From Peteryoungia wuzhouensis (GTDB taxonomy: Bacteria; Pseudomonadota; Alphaproteobacteria; Rhizobiales; Rhizobiaceae), in the NCBI RefSeq assembly GCF_003205195.1, contig NZ_QJRY01000002.1, positions 434,001 through 498,000 of the forward strand: a DNA stretch of 64,000 nucleotides, in the 5' to 3' direction. A program made the position numbers and the translations under genes. Below, piece after piece: positions 8,874 to 17,091 of this stretch. The notes beneath the pieces are model-generated. The model was not told where the DNA came from. It saw only the letters and a program-made list of their open reading frames with translations, and searched no databases. Numbering within the stretch: the first letter of the stretch is position 1; each line of letters begins with the position of its first letter.

Positions 8874-9751
8874 TTCCCTTGCGTAAAGTGCATGGTCACC
8901 CAGCCGTTCCGCCAGATCGTGCGCACATGCGAAAGACCTTGGCCGCTATAGGCCGCGATCACCTTCCAACGTTGGTTGGCGAGGATCCCCGACAGAATGA
9001 CCGAACCGTTCGGCGCCAGATGCGTCACCAGCTGCGGTGCCATCTTGATCAGCGGCCGCGCCAGGATGTTGGCGATAACAAGGTCGAAGGGTCCGTGTTC
9101 GCGAAATGCGGTCGAATGAAATCCCGGTGCCGTGCGAAAATCGATCGCATCGACCACCTTGTTGCGCCGCGCATTGTCGCGCGCCACACGCACGGCGATC
9201 GGATCGATGTCGGTGGCGAGAACCGGGATCGGCAGGAGTTTGCGTACCGCAATCGCCAGGACACCGCTGCCGGTACCCAGATCAAGCGCATTGCGCACCT
9301 TGCGCGACCGCGCGACCGTTTCGATCACCTCAAGACAGCCGGCAGTCGTGCCGTGATGCCCCGTGCCAAAAGCCTGGCCCGCATCGATTTCGATGGCGAT
9401 GTCATGCACCTGCACCTTGTCGCGATCATGCGAACCATGAACCAGGAAACGCCCTGCCCTGACAGGCGTCAGGCCCTCCAGCGACTTGGCGATCCAGTCG
9501 ATGTCAGGAATGACCTCGCGTTCGATCGCAAGCTCGGCAAACTCTTCGGCGATCGCGCCTGCGAAACGGTCACGAACCGCCTCTTCATCCTCCATCATCA
9601 GATAGATCGAGGCTTCCCAGATATCCGCCTTTTCGTCGACCTCGGTGGTCGCGATGGCAAAATCCTCTTCACCGAACTCGAAACCCAGCAGATCGAGGAC
9701 ACGATTGGCATTCTGTTCGGTCGTGCTGACATATAGGCGGATTTCGCTCAC
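8867..9751 (-). CDS. prmA: Ribosomal protein L11 methyltransferase
   Basis: SAM-dependent enzyme that trimethylates ribosomal protein L11. It has 294 residues, the normal length. The N-terminal L11-recognition domain (about 1–90) is followed by a Rossmann methyltransferase domain with ALDLGTGSGVLAIAV near residue 150 and the family NILARPLIKMAP motif near 225. The initiation codon is GTG (GTG AGC GAA ATC); no better ATG lies nearby. It is followed by a hairpin at its stop codon. It lies 86 bases downstream of the SCO1 gene's end in the other direction of reading, so the two minus-strand genes are probably separate units. Confidence 0.93.
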   Translation of the reverse strand: MSEIRLYVSTTEQNANRVLDLLGFEFGEEDFAIATTEVDEKADIWEASIYLMMEDEEAVRDRFAGAIAEEFAELAIEREVIPDIDWIAKSLEGLTPVRAGRFLVHGSHDRDKVQVHDIAIEIDAGQAFGTGHHGTTAGCLEVIETVARSRKVRNALDLGTGSGVLAIAVRKLLPIPVLATDIDPIAVRVARDNARRNKVVDAIDFRTAPGFHSTAFREHGPFDLVIANILARPLIKMAPQLVTHLAPNGSVILSGILANQRWKVIAAYSGQGLSHVRTIWRNGWVTMHFTQGKG

Positions 9752-9837
9752 GGCTGTACTTCCTCGGACGTCTGAAGGTCAGGCGTTGCGGTACAACGCA
9801 ATGGCCGCCAAGGCAACCGCCGCAGATGAAGGGCGGA

Positions 9838-10437
9838 TCAGCCCTTCATCAGGTTTTCGAGCTTCTTCACCGCCGTATCGGGGTTTTCGCCGTAAGCGAT
9901 CGTGCCCTTGAAGCGTCCGTCCGCATCGAGCAGGAAGACGGACGCCGTGTGATCCATCGTGTAATCGCCATCAGGCTTGCTTTCGTCGAGCGGCACCTTC
10001 TTGGCATACACGCGAAAACCCTTGATGACCTCCGCGATCTTCGCCGGCTCCCCGGCAATGCCGGTCACCCGATCGGTGACATTGGAGATGTACTGGCCAA
10101 GGAGCTGCGGCGTATCACGCTCGGGGTCAACGGTGACGAAATAGGCCTGCAGGCCCTTCGCGTCGGGATCGACCTTTTTCAGCCAGCCATCAAGCTCGAA
10201 CAGCGTGGTGGGGCACACTTCGGGGCAATGGGTAAAGCCGAAAAACAAGGCCGTGGGCTTGCCGCGAAAGGCCTGTTCACTGATCGGCTGGCCGTTCTGG
10301 TCGACGAGCTGGAACGGAACGCCGAACGGCGCTTCTGCAATCTTCTCGCCGGACTGCGTAACAGAATAGGTCAACCAGCCGAGCGCACCAGCCATGAGAA
10401 TGACGGCGGCCCACAAGACGATGCGAATGGTTTTCAT
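9838..10437 (-). CDS. SCO1/SenC family copper chaperone
   Basis: Membrane-anchored thioredoxin-fold protein that helps load copper into cytochrome c oxidase. It has 199 residues. One N-terminal membrane segment (about 5–25) is followed by a periplasmic domain with the copper-binding FTHCPEVC (Cys71 and Cys75) and the distal His163 in DHTASVFLLD, so all three ligands are present. The start is placed at MKTIRIVLW with AAGGA upstream; a longer in-frame extension of 34 codons is not membrane-like. It lies 131 bases downstream of the 51-residue membrane peptide on the same strand. No cytochrome oxidase genes are nearby. Confidence 0.92.
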   Translation of the reverse strand: MKTIRIVLWAAVILMAGALGWLTYSVTQSGEKIAEAPFGVPFQLVDQNGQPISEQAFRGKPTALFFGFTHCPEVCPTTLFELDGWLKKVDPDAKGLQAYFVTVDPERDTPQLLGQYISNVTDRVTGIAGEPAKIAEVIKGFRVYAKKVPLDESKPDGDYTMDHTASVFLLDADGRFKGTIAYGENPDTAVKKLENLMKG

Positions 10438-10567
10438 GAACGAAAATCCTTGGCGACAAAAAATTCCAATGTCGAGCCGGATAGTCCGAAGGCGGCGCAA
10501 AAGCAATTCAACTTCAAGCGACGACGCAGTCAGCGCCAATATGTCACGGCGAATACGCTTCTTCCGC

Positions 10568-10723
10568 TCAGAAGCAGTATGCCAGGCCGGAATCGATCAG
10601 CGACAGAAAAATCTCGCTGCCGAAGCGCATCCAGCCGAGGAAGATCAGGAACGCGGCAAGAAGACCGGCAAGCCCAAGGGCTGCCAGCGGAAGATGCCGC
10701 GACCTGTGTTCCGAATGGATCAT
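10568..10723 (-). CDS. Small single-pass membrane protein (51 aa)
   Basis: A 51-residue product with a charged N-terminus (MIHSEHRSRH) and one long hydrophobic segment, LPLAALGLAGLLAAFLIFLG, then a short amphipathic tail. An upstream Met ten codons earlier is possible. It sits immediately upstream of the SCO1 gene on the same strand and may be cotranscribed with it. I recognise no family. It is called because of the clean membrane-segment composition and position, not homology. Confidence 0.5.
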   Translation of the reverse strand: MIHSEHRSRHLPLAALGLAGLLAAFLIFLGWMRFGSEIFLSLIDSGLAYCF

Positions 10724-10858
10724 GGTCTCAACATACCGCATTTGCAGAGACAAGACACGTCCTTTCGCAGCCGGACGCCGACCACTTGACGGATATCAAG
10801 GAAGGGAATCAGCTTTTGCTGACACATTGTCGCAGCACCAGCGTCTTGGGAGGGACAG

Positions 10859-11650
10859 ATGGAACAGCAAGCGGTCAAGGACGGCTCCGTGCCGAAATTC
10901 CGGATCAACCGACTGACCTTGGAGGATGTCGGTAGCGCCTTTGCGGATGGCATGCGCGATTTTCGCACCTACCCTCTTTTCGGCCTGTTCTTCGGCGCGA
11001 TCTATGCGCTCGGTGGGGTCTTCATCGCAGTGATGCTCGCCTATTATCATCTGCCATGGATGATCATCCCCGTCGCCATTGGCTTTCCCCTTGTCGGGCC
11101 CTTCGTCGCGGTCGGGCTTTACGAGATCAGCCGGCGCCATCGCGCTGGTGAACCCGTTGGCTGGAAAGCGATCCTGACCGAGGTCTTCCGGCAGAGAGAG
11201 CGCCAGCTGTCATGGATGGCCTTCGTCGTGCTGTTCATCTTCTGGATCTGGATCTATCAGGTCCGCCTGCTGATGGCGCTGCTGCTCGGCTTCCGCATTC
11301 CGGCAACGCTCAACGCCTTTGTCGACCTTGTTCTGACGACGCCTCAGGGTCTCACCTTCCTGGCGATCGGCACCGTCGTCGGCGCCGTCCTTGCAACGAT
11401 CCTGTTTACGGCCACCGTGATCTCGATGCCGCTGCTGCTCGATCACGATCCGGATTTTGTCACCGCCATGCTGACCAGCCTCAGGACCGTCATCGAAAAC
11501 CCGATCCCCATGCTGGCCTTCGGTCTGATCGTTGCTGTCGCCGCTTTTCTGGCTCTGGTGCCGATATTCGCCGGTCTGCTGGTTGTCCTGCCGATTGCCG
11601 GTCACGCGACCTGGCACCTCTACAGGCGGGCAATTTCAACATCGCCATGA
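10859..11650 (+). CDS. DUF2189 domain integral membrane protein
   Basis: A 263-residue inner-membrane protein with about six hydrophobic helices. A short cytoplasmic N-terminus leads into IYALGGVFIAVML and IPVAIGFPLVGPFVAVGLYEISRR, and the last helices end in LVVLPIAGHATWHLYRR. The FPLVGPFVAVGLYE region and the terminal GHATWHLYR motif are characteristic of DUF2189, a family of unknown function. A good GGGAGGGA ribosome-binding site precedes the ATG. Nothing in the neighbourhood suggests a role; the next gene, a chemoreceptor, follows after 190 bases containing its own promoter. Confidence 0.85.
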   Translation: MEQQAVKDGSVPKFRINRLTLEDVGSAFADGMRDFRTYPLFGLFFGAIYALGGVFIAVMLAYYHLPWMIIPVAIGFPLVGPFVAVGLYEISRRHRAGEPVGWKAILTEVFRQRERQLSWMAFVVLFIFWIWIYQVRLLMALLLGFRIPATLNAFVDLVLTTPQGLTFLAIGTVVGAVLATILFTATVISMPLLLDHDPDFVTAMLTSLRTVIENPIPMLAFGLIVAVAAFLALVPIFAGLLVVLPIAGHATWHLYRRAISTSP

Positions 11651-11687
11651 CGAGAATTGATCGAGCGGCCTACAACGGTAAATTAAA

Positions 11688-11702
11688 TTAGCTTAGGTTT
11701 AA
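11688..11702. promoter_or_regulatory. Possible CtrA box upstream of the chemoreceptor gene
   Basis: TTAG, seven bases, TTAA, one mismatch from TTAA-N7-TTAA, lying in an AT-rich patch about 140 bases before the start codon. CtrA controls motility genes in several alphaproteobacteria; use here is inferred. Confidence 0.35.
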
Positions 11703-11840
11703 CTATAGCGTGCGATTCTGCCGCAGCGTCGTGGCCCGCACCGCCACACGGACATGACCGTCCTCAGGTCTTCACACCTGATCTTCGCATGACACGACAA
11801 CGGCAGATCGCCTGCCGGACCGAGCCTGGGGAGATACAGC

Positions 11841-13808
11841 TTGTTGAACTACATTACGGGAAAGAACCTGTCGGTCAGACAGCGCCTGATGACACTAGGC
11901 GCAGCCGCAGTGTTCGGCATCGGCTCCATGCTGGCCGTCGGCTGGTACCAGAATGCGCAGCTCAACCTCTCCCTGGAACGGGCCATCACGGTGAAAGCCG
12001 AGGTCGAGAAGGTCAATGAGATGCGGCTGGCCAATGCCAATCTCGTCCTGGCCGCCATGGACACGATCATCGATCGCGGCGAAGGCAGTATCCAGCCCGA
12101 GCGCATTGAGATCATCAATGCCGCAGGAGACATTCTCGTCGAAGGCAGCGCCACGCTCAAATCCATCGCGGTAGAAGCCGGTGCGGCTGGCGAAGCGGGA
12201 ACCTACGACCAGGATCTGCAGGCCGTCCTCCAGGCCATCAAGGTCGACCTGAAGCGAATGGTCGAGACCGGCGCACCGGAGGCGGACTATGCCGCAATCG
12301 ATGACGCCATCGATGGTGCGGGCGAGCGACTGGGAACCACGCTGAACAATGTCTCCGCCCTTGGCGGCAACATTGTCGAAGAACGCGTTGCAGAGGCCAC
12401 CCAGCGCAGTGCCGAGGCCCTCTATGTTCAGTTGCTCCTGGGCGTGATTGCATTCATGACCGTGCTCAGCCTGCAATTCATCCACGGCAACTCGATCGCC
12501 AACGGCATCCGCGCCGTTGCCCGCAGCATGCAGCGGATCGTCGACGGCGATTATCAAGCCGCCATCGAGGCCACGGAGCGCGGCGACGAAATCGGCCGCA
12601 TGGCCAATTCGGCCGACATCTTCCGACAGGCAGCCATCGAAAAGCAGGAACTCGAGGAGCGCACCCGCAGCCAGCGGCTGCAGGACGAAAGCGAACGCGA
12701 GCGCCGCATGGCCGACGCGGAATCCGATACGCGCGCCCTCAAGCAGGCCGTCGATGCACTTGGCGACGGCTTGAAGAAACTTTCGGAAGGCGACCTCTGC
12801 GCCGCAATTGGCGCCGCCTTCCCGCCGGATCTCGAAAGCTTGCGCCACGACTTCAACCAGGTCGCGACCAACCTGAAGAAGGTGATGACGGAGATTTCCA
12901 GCAACAGCAGCTCGATCCACGCCAACAGCCAGCAGATGCGCAGCGCCGCCGACGACCTCGCCCGCCGCACCGAACAGCAGGCTGCCTCGCTGGAGGAAAC
13001 CTCGGCAGCCCTCTCCGAAATAACCCAGACCGTCAAAACCTCGACCGAACGCGCCGAGGAAGCCAGCCACATGGTCGACAATGCCAAGGACTATGCCGAG
13101 AAGTCCGGCGAAGTCGTCAATGATGCCATGGCCGCAATGAACCGCATCGAGGATGCGACCGGCGAGATTGGCAAGATCATCAATGTGATCGACGAGATCG
13201 CCTTCCAGACCAACCTCTTGGCTCTTAACGCCGGCGTCGAGGCCGCCCGCGCCGGGGAAGCCGGCAAGGGCTTTGCCGTCGTCGCCCAGGAAGTCCGCGC
13301 GCTCGCCGGCCGCGCCGCAGAGGCCGCCCGCAATATCAAGACACTCGTCACAAGGTCCAGCGAGGAAGTGCGCAGCGGCGTCGATCTGGTCACCGCCACG
13401 GGCCAGGCTCTGCACCGCATCGGCGAAGATGTTTTACGAATTAACGAGCACGTTAAGGCAATCGTTACCAGCGCGCGTGAACAATCAGTGGGACTGAGCG
13501 AGATCAACTCGGCCGTCGGACAGATGGACCAGGTCACGCAACAGAATGCGGCAATGGTGGAGCAGACCAACGCGGCATCCCATACTCTGGCCAGCGACGC
13601 CGAGAACCTCTCGCGACTGGTCGGACAGTTCAAGATGACCTTGGGCGAGACTGCTCATGCAAACGCTTGGGAGCCGGCTGCCGCCTCAGCTCCCGCAAGA
13701 CCCTCTCCCGCGCGCGCTCTGATCAACAAGGTGGCGGGAACATTCAATCGAACGGCCTCGGCATCCGCAAGCGGTGCCGCTGCAAAAGAACACTGGGAAG
13801 AGTTCTAA
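11841..13808 (+). CDS. Methyl-accepting chemotaxis protein with C-terminal pentapeptide
   Basis: Inner-membrane chemoreceptor of 655 residues. Membrane segments are at about 17–38 and 194–216, enclosing a mostly helical periplasmic sensor of about 155 residues. A HAMP domain follows (about 217–270), a second HAMP-like stretch lies near 300–350, and then the kinase-control coiled coil. Its hairpin tip, [21 protein letters not shown], is near 450. The protein ends in HWEEF, matching the xWxxF pentapeptide that tethers CheR/CheB in other receptors. The start is TTG preceded by GGGGAG seven bases upstream; no ATG fits better. cheW follows one base after the stop, so the two are one operon. Ligand unknown. 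Confidence 0.92.
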   Translation: MLNYITGKNLSVRQRLMTLGAAAVFGIGSMLAVGWYQNAQLNLSLERAITVKAEVEKVNEMRLANANLVLAAMDTIIDRGEGSIQPERIEIINAAGDILVEGSATLKSIAVEAGAAGEAGTYDQDLQAVLQAIKVDLKRMVETGAPEADYAAIDDAIDGAGERLGTTLNNVSALGGNIVEERVAEATQRSAEALYVQLLLGVIAFMTVLSLQFIHGNSIANGIRAVARSMQRIVDGDYQAAIEATERGDEIGRMANSADIFRQAAIEKQELEERTRSQRLQDESERERRMADAESDTRALKQAVDALGDGLKKLSEGDLCAAIGAAFPPDLESLRHDFNQVATNLKKVMTEISSNSSSIHANSQQMRSAADDLARRTEQQAASLEETSAALSEITQTVKTSTERAEEASHMVDNAKDYAEKSGEVVNDAMAAMNRIEDATGEIGKIINVIDEIAFQTNLLALNAGVEAARAGEAGKGFAVVAQEVRALAGRAAEAARNIKTLVTRSSEEVRSGVDLVTATGQALHRIGEDVLRINEHVKAIVTSAREQSVGLSEINSAVGQMDQVTQQNAAMVEQTNAASHTLASDAENLSRLVGQFKMTLGETAHANAWEPAAASAPARPSPARALINKVAGTFNRTASASASGAAAKEHWEEF

Positions 13809-13809
13809 G

Positions 13810-14274
13810 ATGAGCAATGCTATCAAACAGTCGGGTGCGTATCTCGAAATCGTGTCCTTCCATCTCGGCGATCAGGAATTCTGCATCGACATCATGGCGA
13901 TCCGGGAAATCCGCGGCTGGGCACCGGTCACCCCGATGCCGCATACACCGCCCTACGTGCTCGGCCTGATCAACCTGCGCGGCGCCGTCATTCCCGTCAT
14001 CGACATGGCCTGCCGTCTCGGCATGAAGATGACCGAGCCGTCGGAACGCGCCGCCATCATCGTCACCGACATTGCCGGCAAGCTGGTGGGCCTTCTGGTC
14101 GAACAGGTCTCCGACATGATGACGATCCGCTCGGAGGATCTGCAGCCGGCACCGGAAATCATTCCGGAAGCCCAGCGTGCCTTCTGCCGCGGCATCGTGG
14201 CGCTCGAAAAGTCGATGGTCTGCTTCCTCAATCTCGACACCGTCATCGCCGACGAACTCGCTCAGGCCGCCTGA
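13810..14274 (+). CDS. cheW: Chemotaxis coupling protein CheW
   Basis: Cytoplasmic adaptor that links chemoreceptors to the CheA kinase. It has 154 residues and a single CheW domain with the conserved ADQ-type region replaced by HLGDQEFCIDIMAIREI and the central YVLGLINLRGAVIPVID block. The start ATG lies one base past the receptor's stop codon, making this a dedicated receptor–coupler pair away from a che operon. A GC-rich hairpin without a T-tract follows. Confidence 0.95.
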   Translation: MSNAIKQSGAYLEIVSFHLGDQEFCIDIMAIREIRGWAPVTPMPHTPPYVLGLINLRGAVIPVIDMACRLGMKMTEPSERAAIIVTDIAGKLVGLLVEQVSDMMTIRSEDLQPAPEIIPEAQRAFCRGIVALEKSMVCFLNLDTVIADELAQAA

Positions 14275-14292
14275 GCCGCTTCTCTTCCCAGA

Positions 14293-14321
14293 ACATGGAC
14301 CCCGGATTTCGGGGTTCATGT
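14293..14321 (+). terminator. Hairpin after cheW
   Basis: ACATG and ACCCCG pair with CGGGGT and CATGT, with one mismatch and a four-base loop, starting 18 bases after the cheW stop. There is no T-run, so it may be an mRNA 3'-end stabiliser rather than a strong terminator. Confidence 0.4.
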
Positions 14322-14422
14322 CTCAATGTCTGCACCGCGGTTGGGCACGCTTCCAATCGCGCTTTTGGCGTTTGCCGACTGAACGCCACACATGTTTTTT
14401 TAAAAACAGTATCTTTTGTAAT

Positions 14423-14447
14423 GGAACCGGTGGCAGCATCGCGCGTT
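14423..14447 (+). promoter_or_regulatory. EcfG (RpoE2)-type stress promoter
   Basis: GGAAC, exactly 16 bases, then CGTT, a full match to the general stress response consensus. It lies 56 bases before the start codon of the small secreted protein, a suitable leader length. Confidence 0.6.
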
Positions 14448-14456
14448 TCTCCATTG

Positions 14457-14474
14457 CTTCCGACGAAGCGGAAG
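14457..14474 (+). promoter_or_regulatory. Leader hairpin of the secreted-protein mRNA
   Basis: CTTCCG and CGGAAG pair around ACGAAG, just downstream of the predicted start site and 16 bases before the AAGGAG ribosome-binding site. It may protect or modulate the leader. Confidence 0.35.
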
Positions 14475-14503
14475 TTTCTGTAAGGAAACCAAGGAGAAAT
14501 ACT

Positions 14504-14866
14504 ATGAATTCTGCAGTAAAGATCGCGCTCGCCGGTGCCATGTCTATCGCGTCCTTCTCGGGCGTTGCACTGGCTCAGACAGCTGACCCGATGGTCGATG
14601 CGACCACCACCACGAATTCGACGGCTGCCATGACTGACGGCGTCAGCATCATCCGTCTCGACAGCCTGGACAACGACCAGGGCCGCCAGGAACACACCCG
14701 TCTTGAAAAGATGGTGAACGACCAGGCCGCCATGTCGAAGGCCCAGTCTGACGTCAGCGCCGACCCGGCTGTTGGTGAAGCCCTGAAGGCTCAGAGCATC
14801 GAAGCCACCAACGTCATCTCCGTTGAAACGGCAGCCAATGGCGGCAAGATCGTCTACGTCCGTTAA
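14504..14866 (+). CDS. Small secreted protein under a stress-type promoter (120 aa)
   Basis: A periplasmic or secreted protein of unknown function. Residues 1–24 are a Sec signal peptide ending VALA before Gln25. The mature part is about 96 residues, acidic, without cysteines, and rich in Ala, Asp and Thr. It has an N-terminal TTTTNSTAA-type low-complexity stretch and a C-terminal VSVETAANGGKIVYVR segment. AAGGAG sits seven bases before the ATG. It has its own promoter and a strong terminator, so it is monocistronic. Small exported proteins of this kind are common in rhizobia, but I cannot name a characterised homologue. Confidence 0.8.
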   Translation: MNSAVKIALAGAMSIASFSGVALAQTADPMVDATTTTNSTAAMTDGVSIIRLDSLDNDQGRQEHTRLEKMVNDQAAMSKAQSDVSADPAVGEALKAQSIEATNVISVETAANGGKIVYVR

Positions 14867-14880
14867 TCAACGAGACGCGC

Positions 14881-14917
14881 AAAAGCCCCGCAAGCTGAAA
14901 CGCTGCGGGGCTTTTTT
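14881..14917 (+). terminator. Intrinsic terminator of the secreted-protein gene
   Basis: A 12-bp stem AAAAGCCCCGCA / TGCGGGGCTTTT, an 11-base loop and six Ts. The A-rich left side lets it also serve convergent creA. Confidence 0.9.
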
Positions 14918-14946
14918 GCTTTCCAAGTCAGCGTCGCGGCAACGGC

Positions 14947-15435
14947 TTATTGCGGTTTTCCGTTCGTCCAGGTGACATTCTGGTTGAACAGAGGCACCGT
15001 CGAGATCGACATCTTCGCCGATCCTTCCACCACCTGACGCGAATGTGCCAGATAGATCAGCGTGTCGTTCTTCTTGTCATAGATGCGGTTCACGACGAGC
15101 GACTTCCAGATGATGGAACGCCCTTCGCGGAACACCTCTTCGCCTTCTTCCGACAGATCGATCTGGCCGACCTCGATCGGCCCCGTCTGTCGGCAGGCGA
15201 TGGAATTGTTGGAGGGATCCTCGAACCAGTTTCCGTTGCTCAGACGGTCGATGATCGACCGGTCGAAATAGGTGACGTGGCAGGTCACACCTTTCACGTC
15301 CGGATCTGTCACCGCTTCCACGACGATGTCGTTGCCGACCCAGTCGACGCCGACCTTGCCGACGACCTCGGCCAAAGCGGGACCCGCGATGCCGGCTGTG
15401 AGAGCAGCGATGAAAAACAGTCGACGCGGAGACAT
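14947..15435 (-). CDS. creA: CreA family periplasmic protein
   Basis: A 162-residue exported protein of the CreA family, widespread in proteobacteria and of unknown biochemical role. Residues 1–22 are a signal peptide ending ALA before Glu23. The conserved VGKVGVDWVGNDIVVEA opening, a pair of cysteines (GVTCHV and SIACRQTGP) that could form a disulfide, and the SLVVNRIYDKKNDTLIYL block all match the family. AAGGAG lies eight bases before the chosen ATG; the open frame upstream has no such site. It stands alone between its terminator and the exonuclease gene. Confidence 0.9.
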   Translation of the reverse strand: MSPRRLFFIAALTAGIAGPALAEVVGKVGVDWVGNDIVVEAVTDPDVKGVTCHVTYFDRSIIDRLSNGNWFEDPSNNSIACRQTGPIEVGQIDLSEEGEEVFREGRSIIWKSLVVNRIYDKKNDTLIYLAHSRQVVEGSAKMSISTVPLFNQNVTWTNGKPQ

Positions 15436-15481
15436 GGCCTCACTCCTTTGTGATCGATAGGCTTCTAGATAAGACGGCGGT

Positions 15482-16126
15482 TCAGCCTTGCAAGGCGGCG
15501 GCCGTCTTCTTTGGCTTGCGTGCAAACGAACACGCGTCGTAACCGCTGCGATGCAGCCGGCCGGGATTGAGGGCAAGCCGGGTCGCCAGATCCATCAAGC
15601 CGCTCGCACCCGCCTGACCCGCCATGGCGAGGCAGGCCTGTGCGCAGATCCGCGCGTCTTCAGCCGCATTGTGATGCTGGAAGGAGAGGCCGAGATGTGC
15701 GGCGAGCACATTCAGGCGATGCGATCCGAGATCCGGCCAGTGCCGCTGCGCGAGCTTGACGCTGCAGAGATAGGAGAACTCCGGATAGGGCATTCCGTAG
15801 AAGTCGAGACTGGCGCGGATGACCGAGAAATCGAAGGCCGCGTTGTGGGCCACCATGACAGCCCCCTCGAAGTCGCCGAAAAACTCCGCCATGACCTCGG
15901 GGAACTCCGGTGCGAAGGCAACATGCTCAGGCCTGATGCCGTGGATAGCGGTATTGAAGGGCGAGAACCGGTTGCCGGGTGGACGAATCAAACGCTCCTC
16001 GACCCTCACCACAACGCCATTCTCGATGAAGGCAAGGCCGACAGAACAGGCACTCGCCCGAGCCTCGGTGGCGGTTTCGAAATCGATGGCGATCGCGCGC
16101 TCGTGGAACGATGCAGGGCTGGACAT
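15482..16126 (-). CDS. DEDDh 3'-5' exonuclease (DnaQ/ExoX-like)
   Basis: A 214-residue RNase-T/DnaQ-fold exonuclease. Catalytic acidic residues appear as Asp15 and Glu17 in AIDFETA, an Asp in VAHNAAFDFSVI, and the His-Asp pair in HHNAAEDARI, so the DEDDh set is complete. It lacks polymerase-binding or zinc-finger extensions and most resembles stand-alone ExoX-type nucleases. The start is set at MSSPASFHE, where family similarity begins. The frame stays open for another 123 codons upstream, but that part is repetitive in His and Arg and probably non-coding. No operon partner is evident. Confidence 0.88.
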   Translation of the reverse strand: MSSPASFHERAIAIDFETATEARASACSVGLAFIENGVVVRVEERLIRPPGNRFSPFNTAIHGIRPEHVAFAPEFPEVMAEFFGDFEGAVMVAHNAAFDFSVIRASLDFYGMPYPEFSYLCSVKLAQRHWPDLGSHRLNVLAAHLGLSFQHHNAAEDARICAQACLAMAGQAGASGLMDLATRLALNPGRLHRSGYDACSFARKPKKTAAALQG

Positions 16127-16382
16127 GCAACCGGCATAAACCGCCGGGCGGATTCGGGCAACCGCCTGACCCCGACGCTTGACAATGGAAAGCTCTGTCT
16201 GCAGCTTGAACCCATGACTTTCGCGATCTCGATCCACCTCGTGACCATGATGACCGTCGCCCTTCACCAGGGCGCTGGGCGTGTCTCGACGGTCTGATCG
16301 ACCGCAAGTCATCCCCCGGCAACCCTGCGAGACAGCCGGGTTGCAGGAACCGGCTCTCTCCATTGACTGAAAGTGAGAGCCA

Positions 16383-16922
16383 ATGCACGCACCCGCCACC
16401 CCTCCTCCCGTCTCGTCGGCAGCCTCCTGGCCCGAAGGCCTGGTCATCCGCTCCGCCACGCCAATCGACGCCCAACAGATTGCCGATTTCCACAACCTGC
16501 CGGGTTACCGAAGCGGCACCCTGCGCCTGCCCTACCAATCGGCGGATGAAGTCCGCCGCTACCTCGAGCAGCCGAGCAACGGCAGCATGAACCTTGTCGC
16601 CGTCATGGATGATCTGATTGTCGGGGATATCGGCCTCATCCGCGCAAACGGACGCCGATCCCATACGGCCATGGTCGGCATGGGCATCCATGACAGGTAC
16701 CACCGCCGCGGCATCGGCCGGGCTCTGCTCGGAGAGGTCATCGCGATTGCCGATCAGTGGATCGGTTTGCACCGCCTGGAACTGACGGTCTTTTGCGACA
16801 ACCAGGCAGCCATCGCACTTTACCAGTCCTTCGGCTTCGAGACGGAAGGCGTCCACCGGGCCTTCGCCTTTCGCGACGGTGCCTATGTCGATGCCTTTGC
16901 CATGGCGCGCCTCAGGATGTGA
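16383..16922 (+). CDS. GNAT family N-acetyltransferase
   Basis: A 179-residue acetyl-CoA-dependent acetyltransferase. The fold is recognisable from IRSATPIDAQQIADF at the start, the acetyl-CoA pyrophosphate loop HRRGIGRALL near 120, and the NQAAIALYQSFGFETEGVHR block near 155, which is typical of the RimJ/YhhY-like group. The substrate is unknown. It follows a 256-base non-coding stretch containing a 7-bp GCAACCC/GGGTTGC hairpin at 16319–16344 and precedes the RNA helicase gene by 169 bases. Confidence 0.88.
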   Translation: MHAPATPPPVSSAASWPEGLVIRSATPIDAQQIADFHNLPGYRSGTLRLPYQSADEVRRYLEQPSNGSMNLVAVMDDLIVGDIGLIRANGRRSHTAMVGMGIHDRYHRRGIGRALLGEVIAIADQWIGLHRLELTVFCDNQAAIALYQSFGFETEGVHRAFAFRDGAYVDAFAMARLRM

Positions 16923-17091
16923 AGCCGGAGGAAGCCGCCCCATCCGGCGGGCCTTTCACCATATCCGGCCTTTTCGCCCCGGCCCCCTGTACTTTTGCGG
17001 AGGTTCCAGATAGGAACGGCGCCAACATACCCGCACTCGGCGGGCGCGGAGCCTGTGCCCGCACCATCCATCACTTTCGAAAGACAAACCG

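Noticed and set aside
16127-16495. N-terminal extension of the exonuclease by 123 codons.
   Set aside because: Extension has no similarity, is His/Arg-rich, and crosses the GNAT start region; the DEDDh domain begins at the chosen Met.
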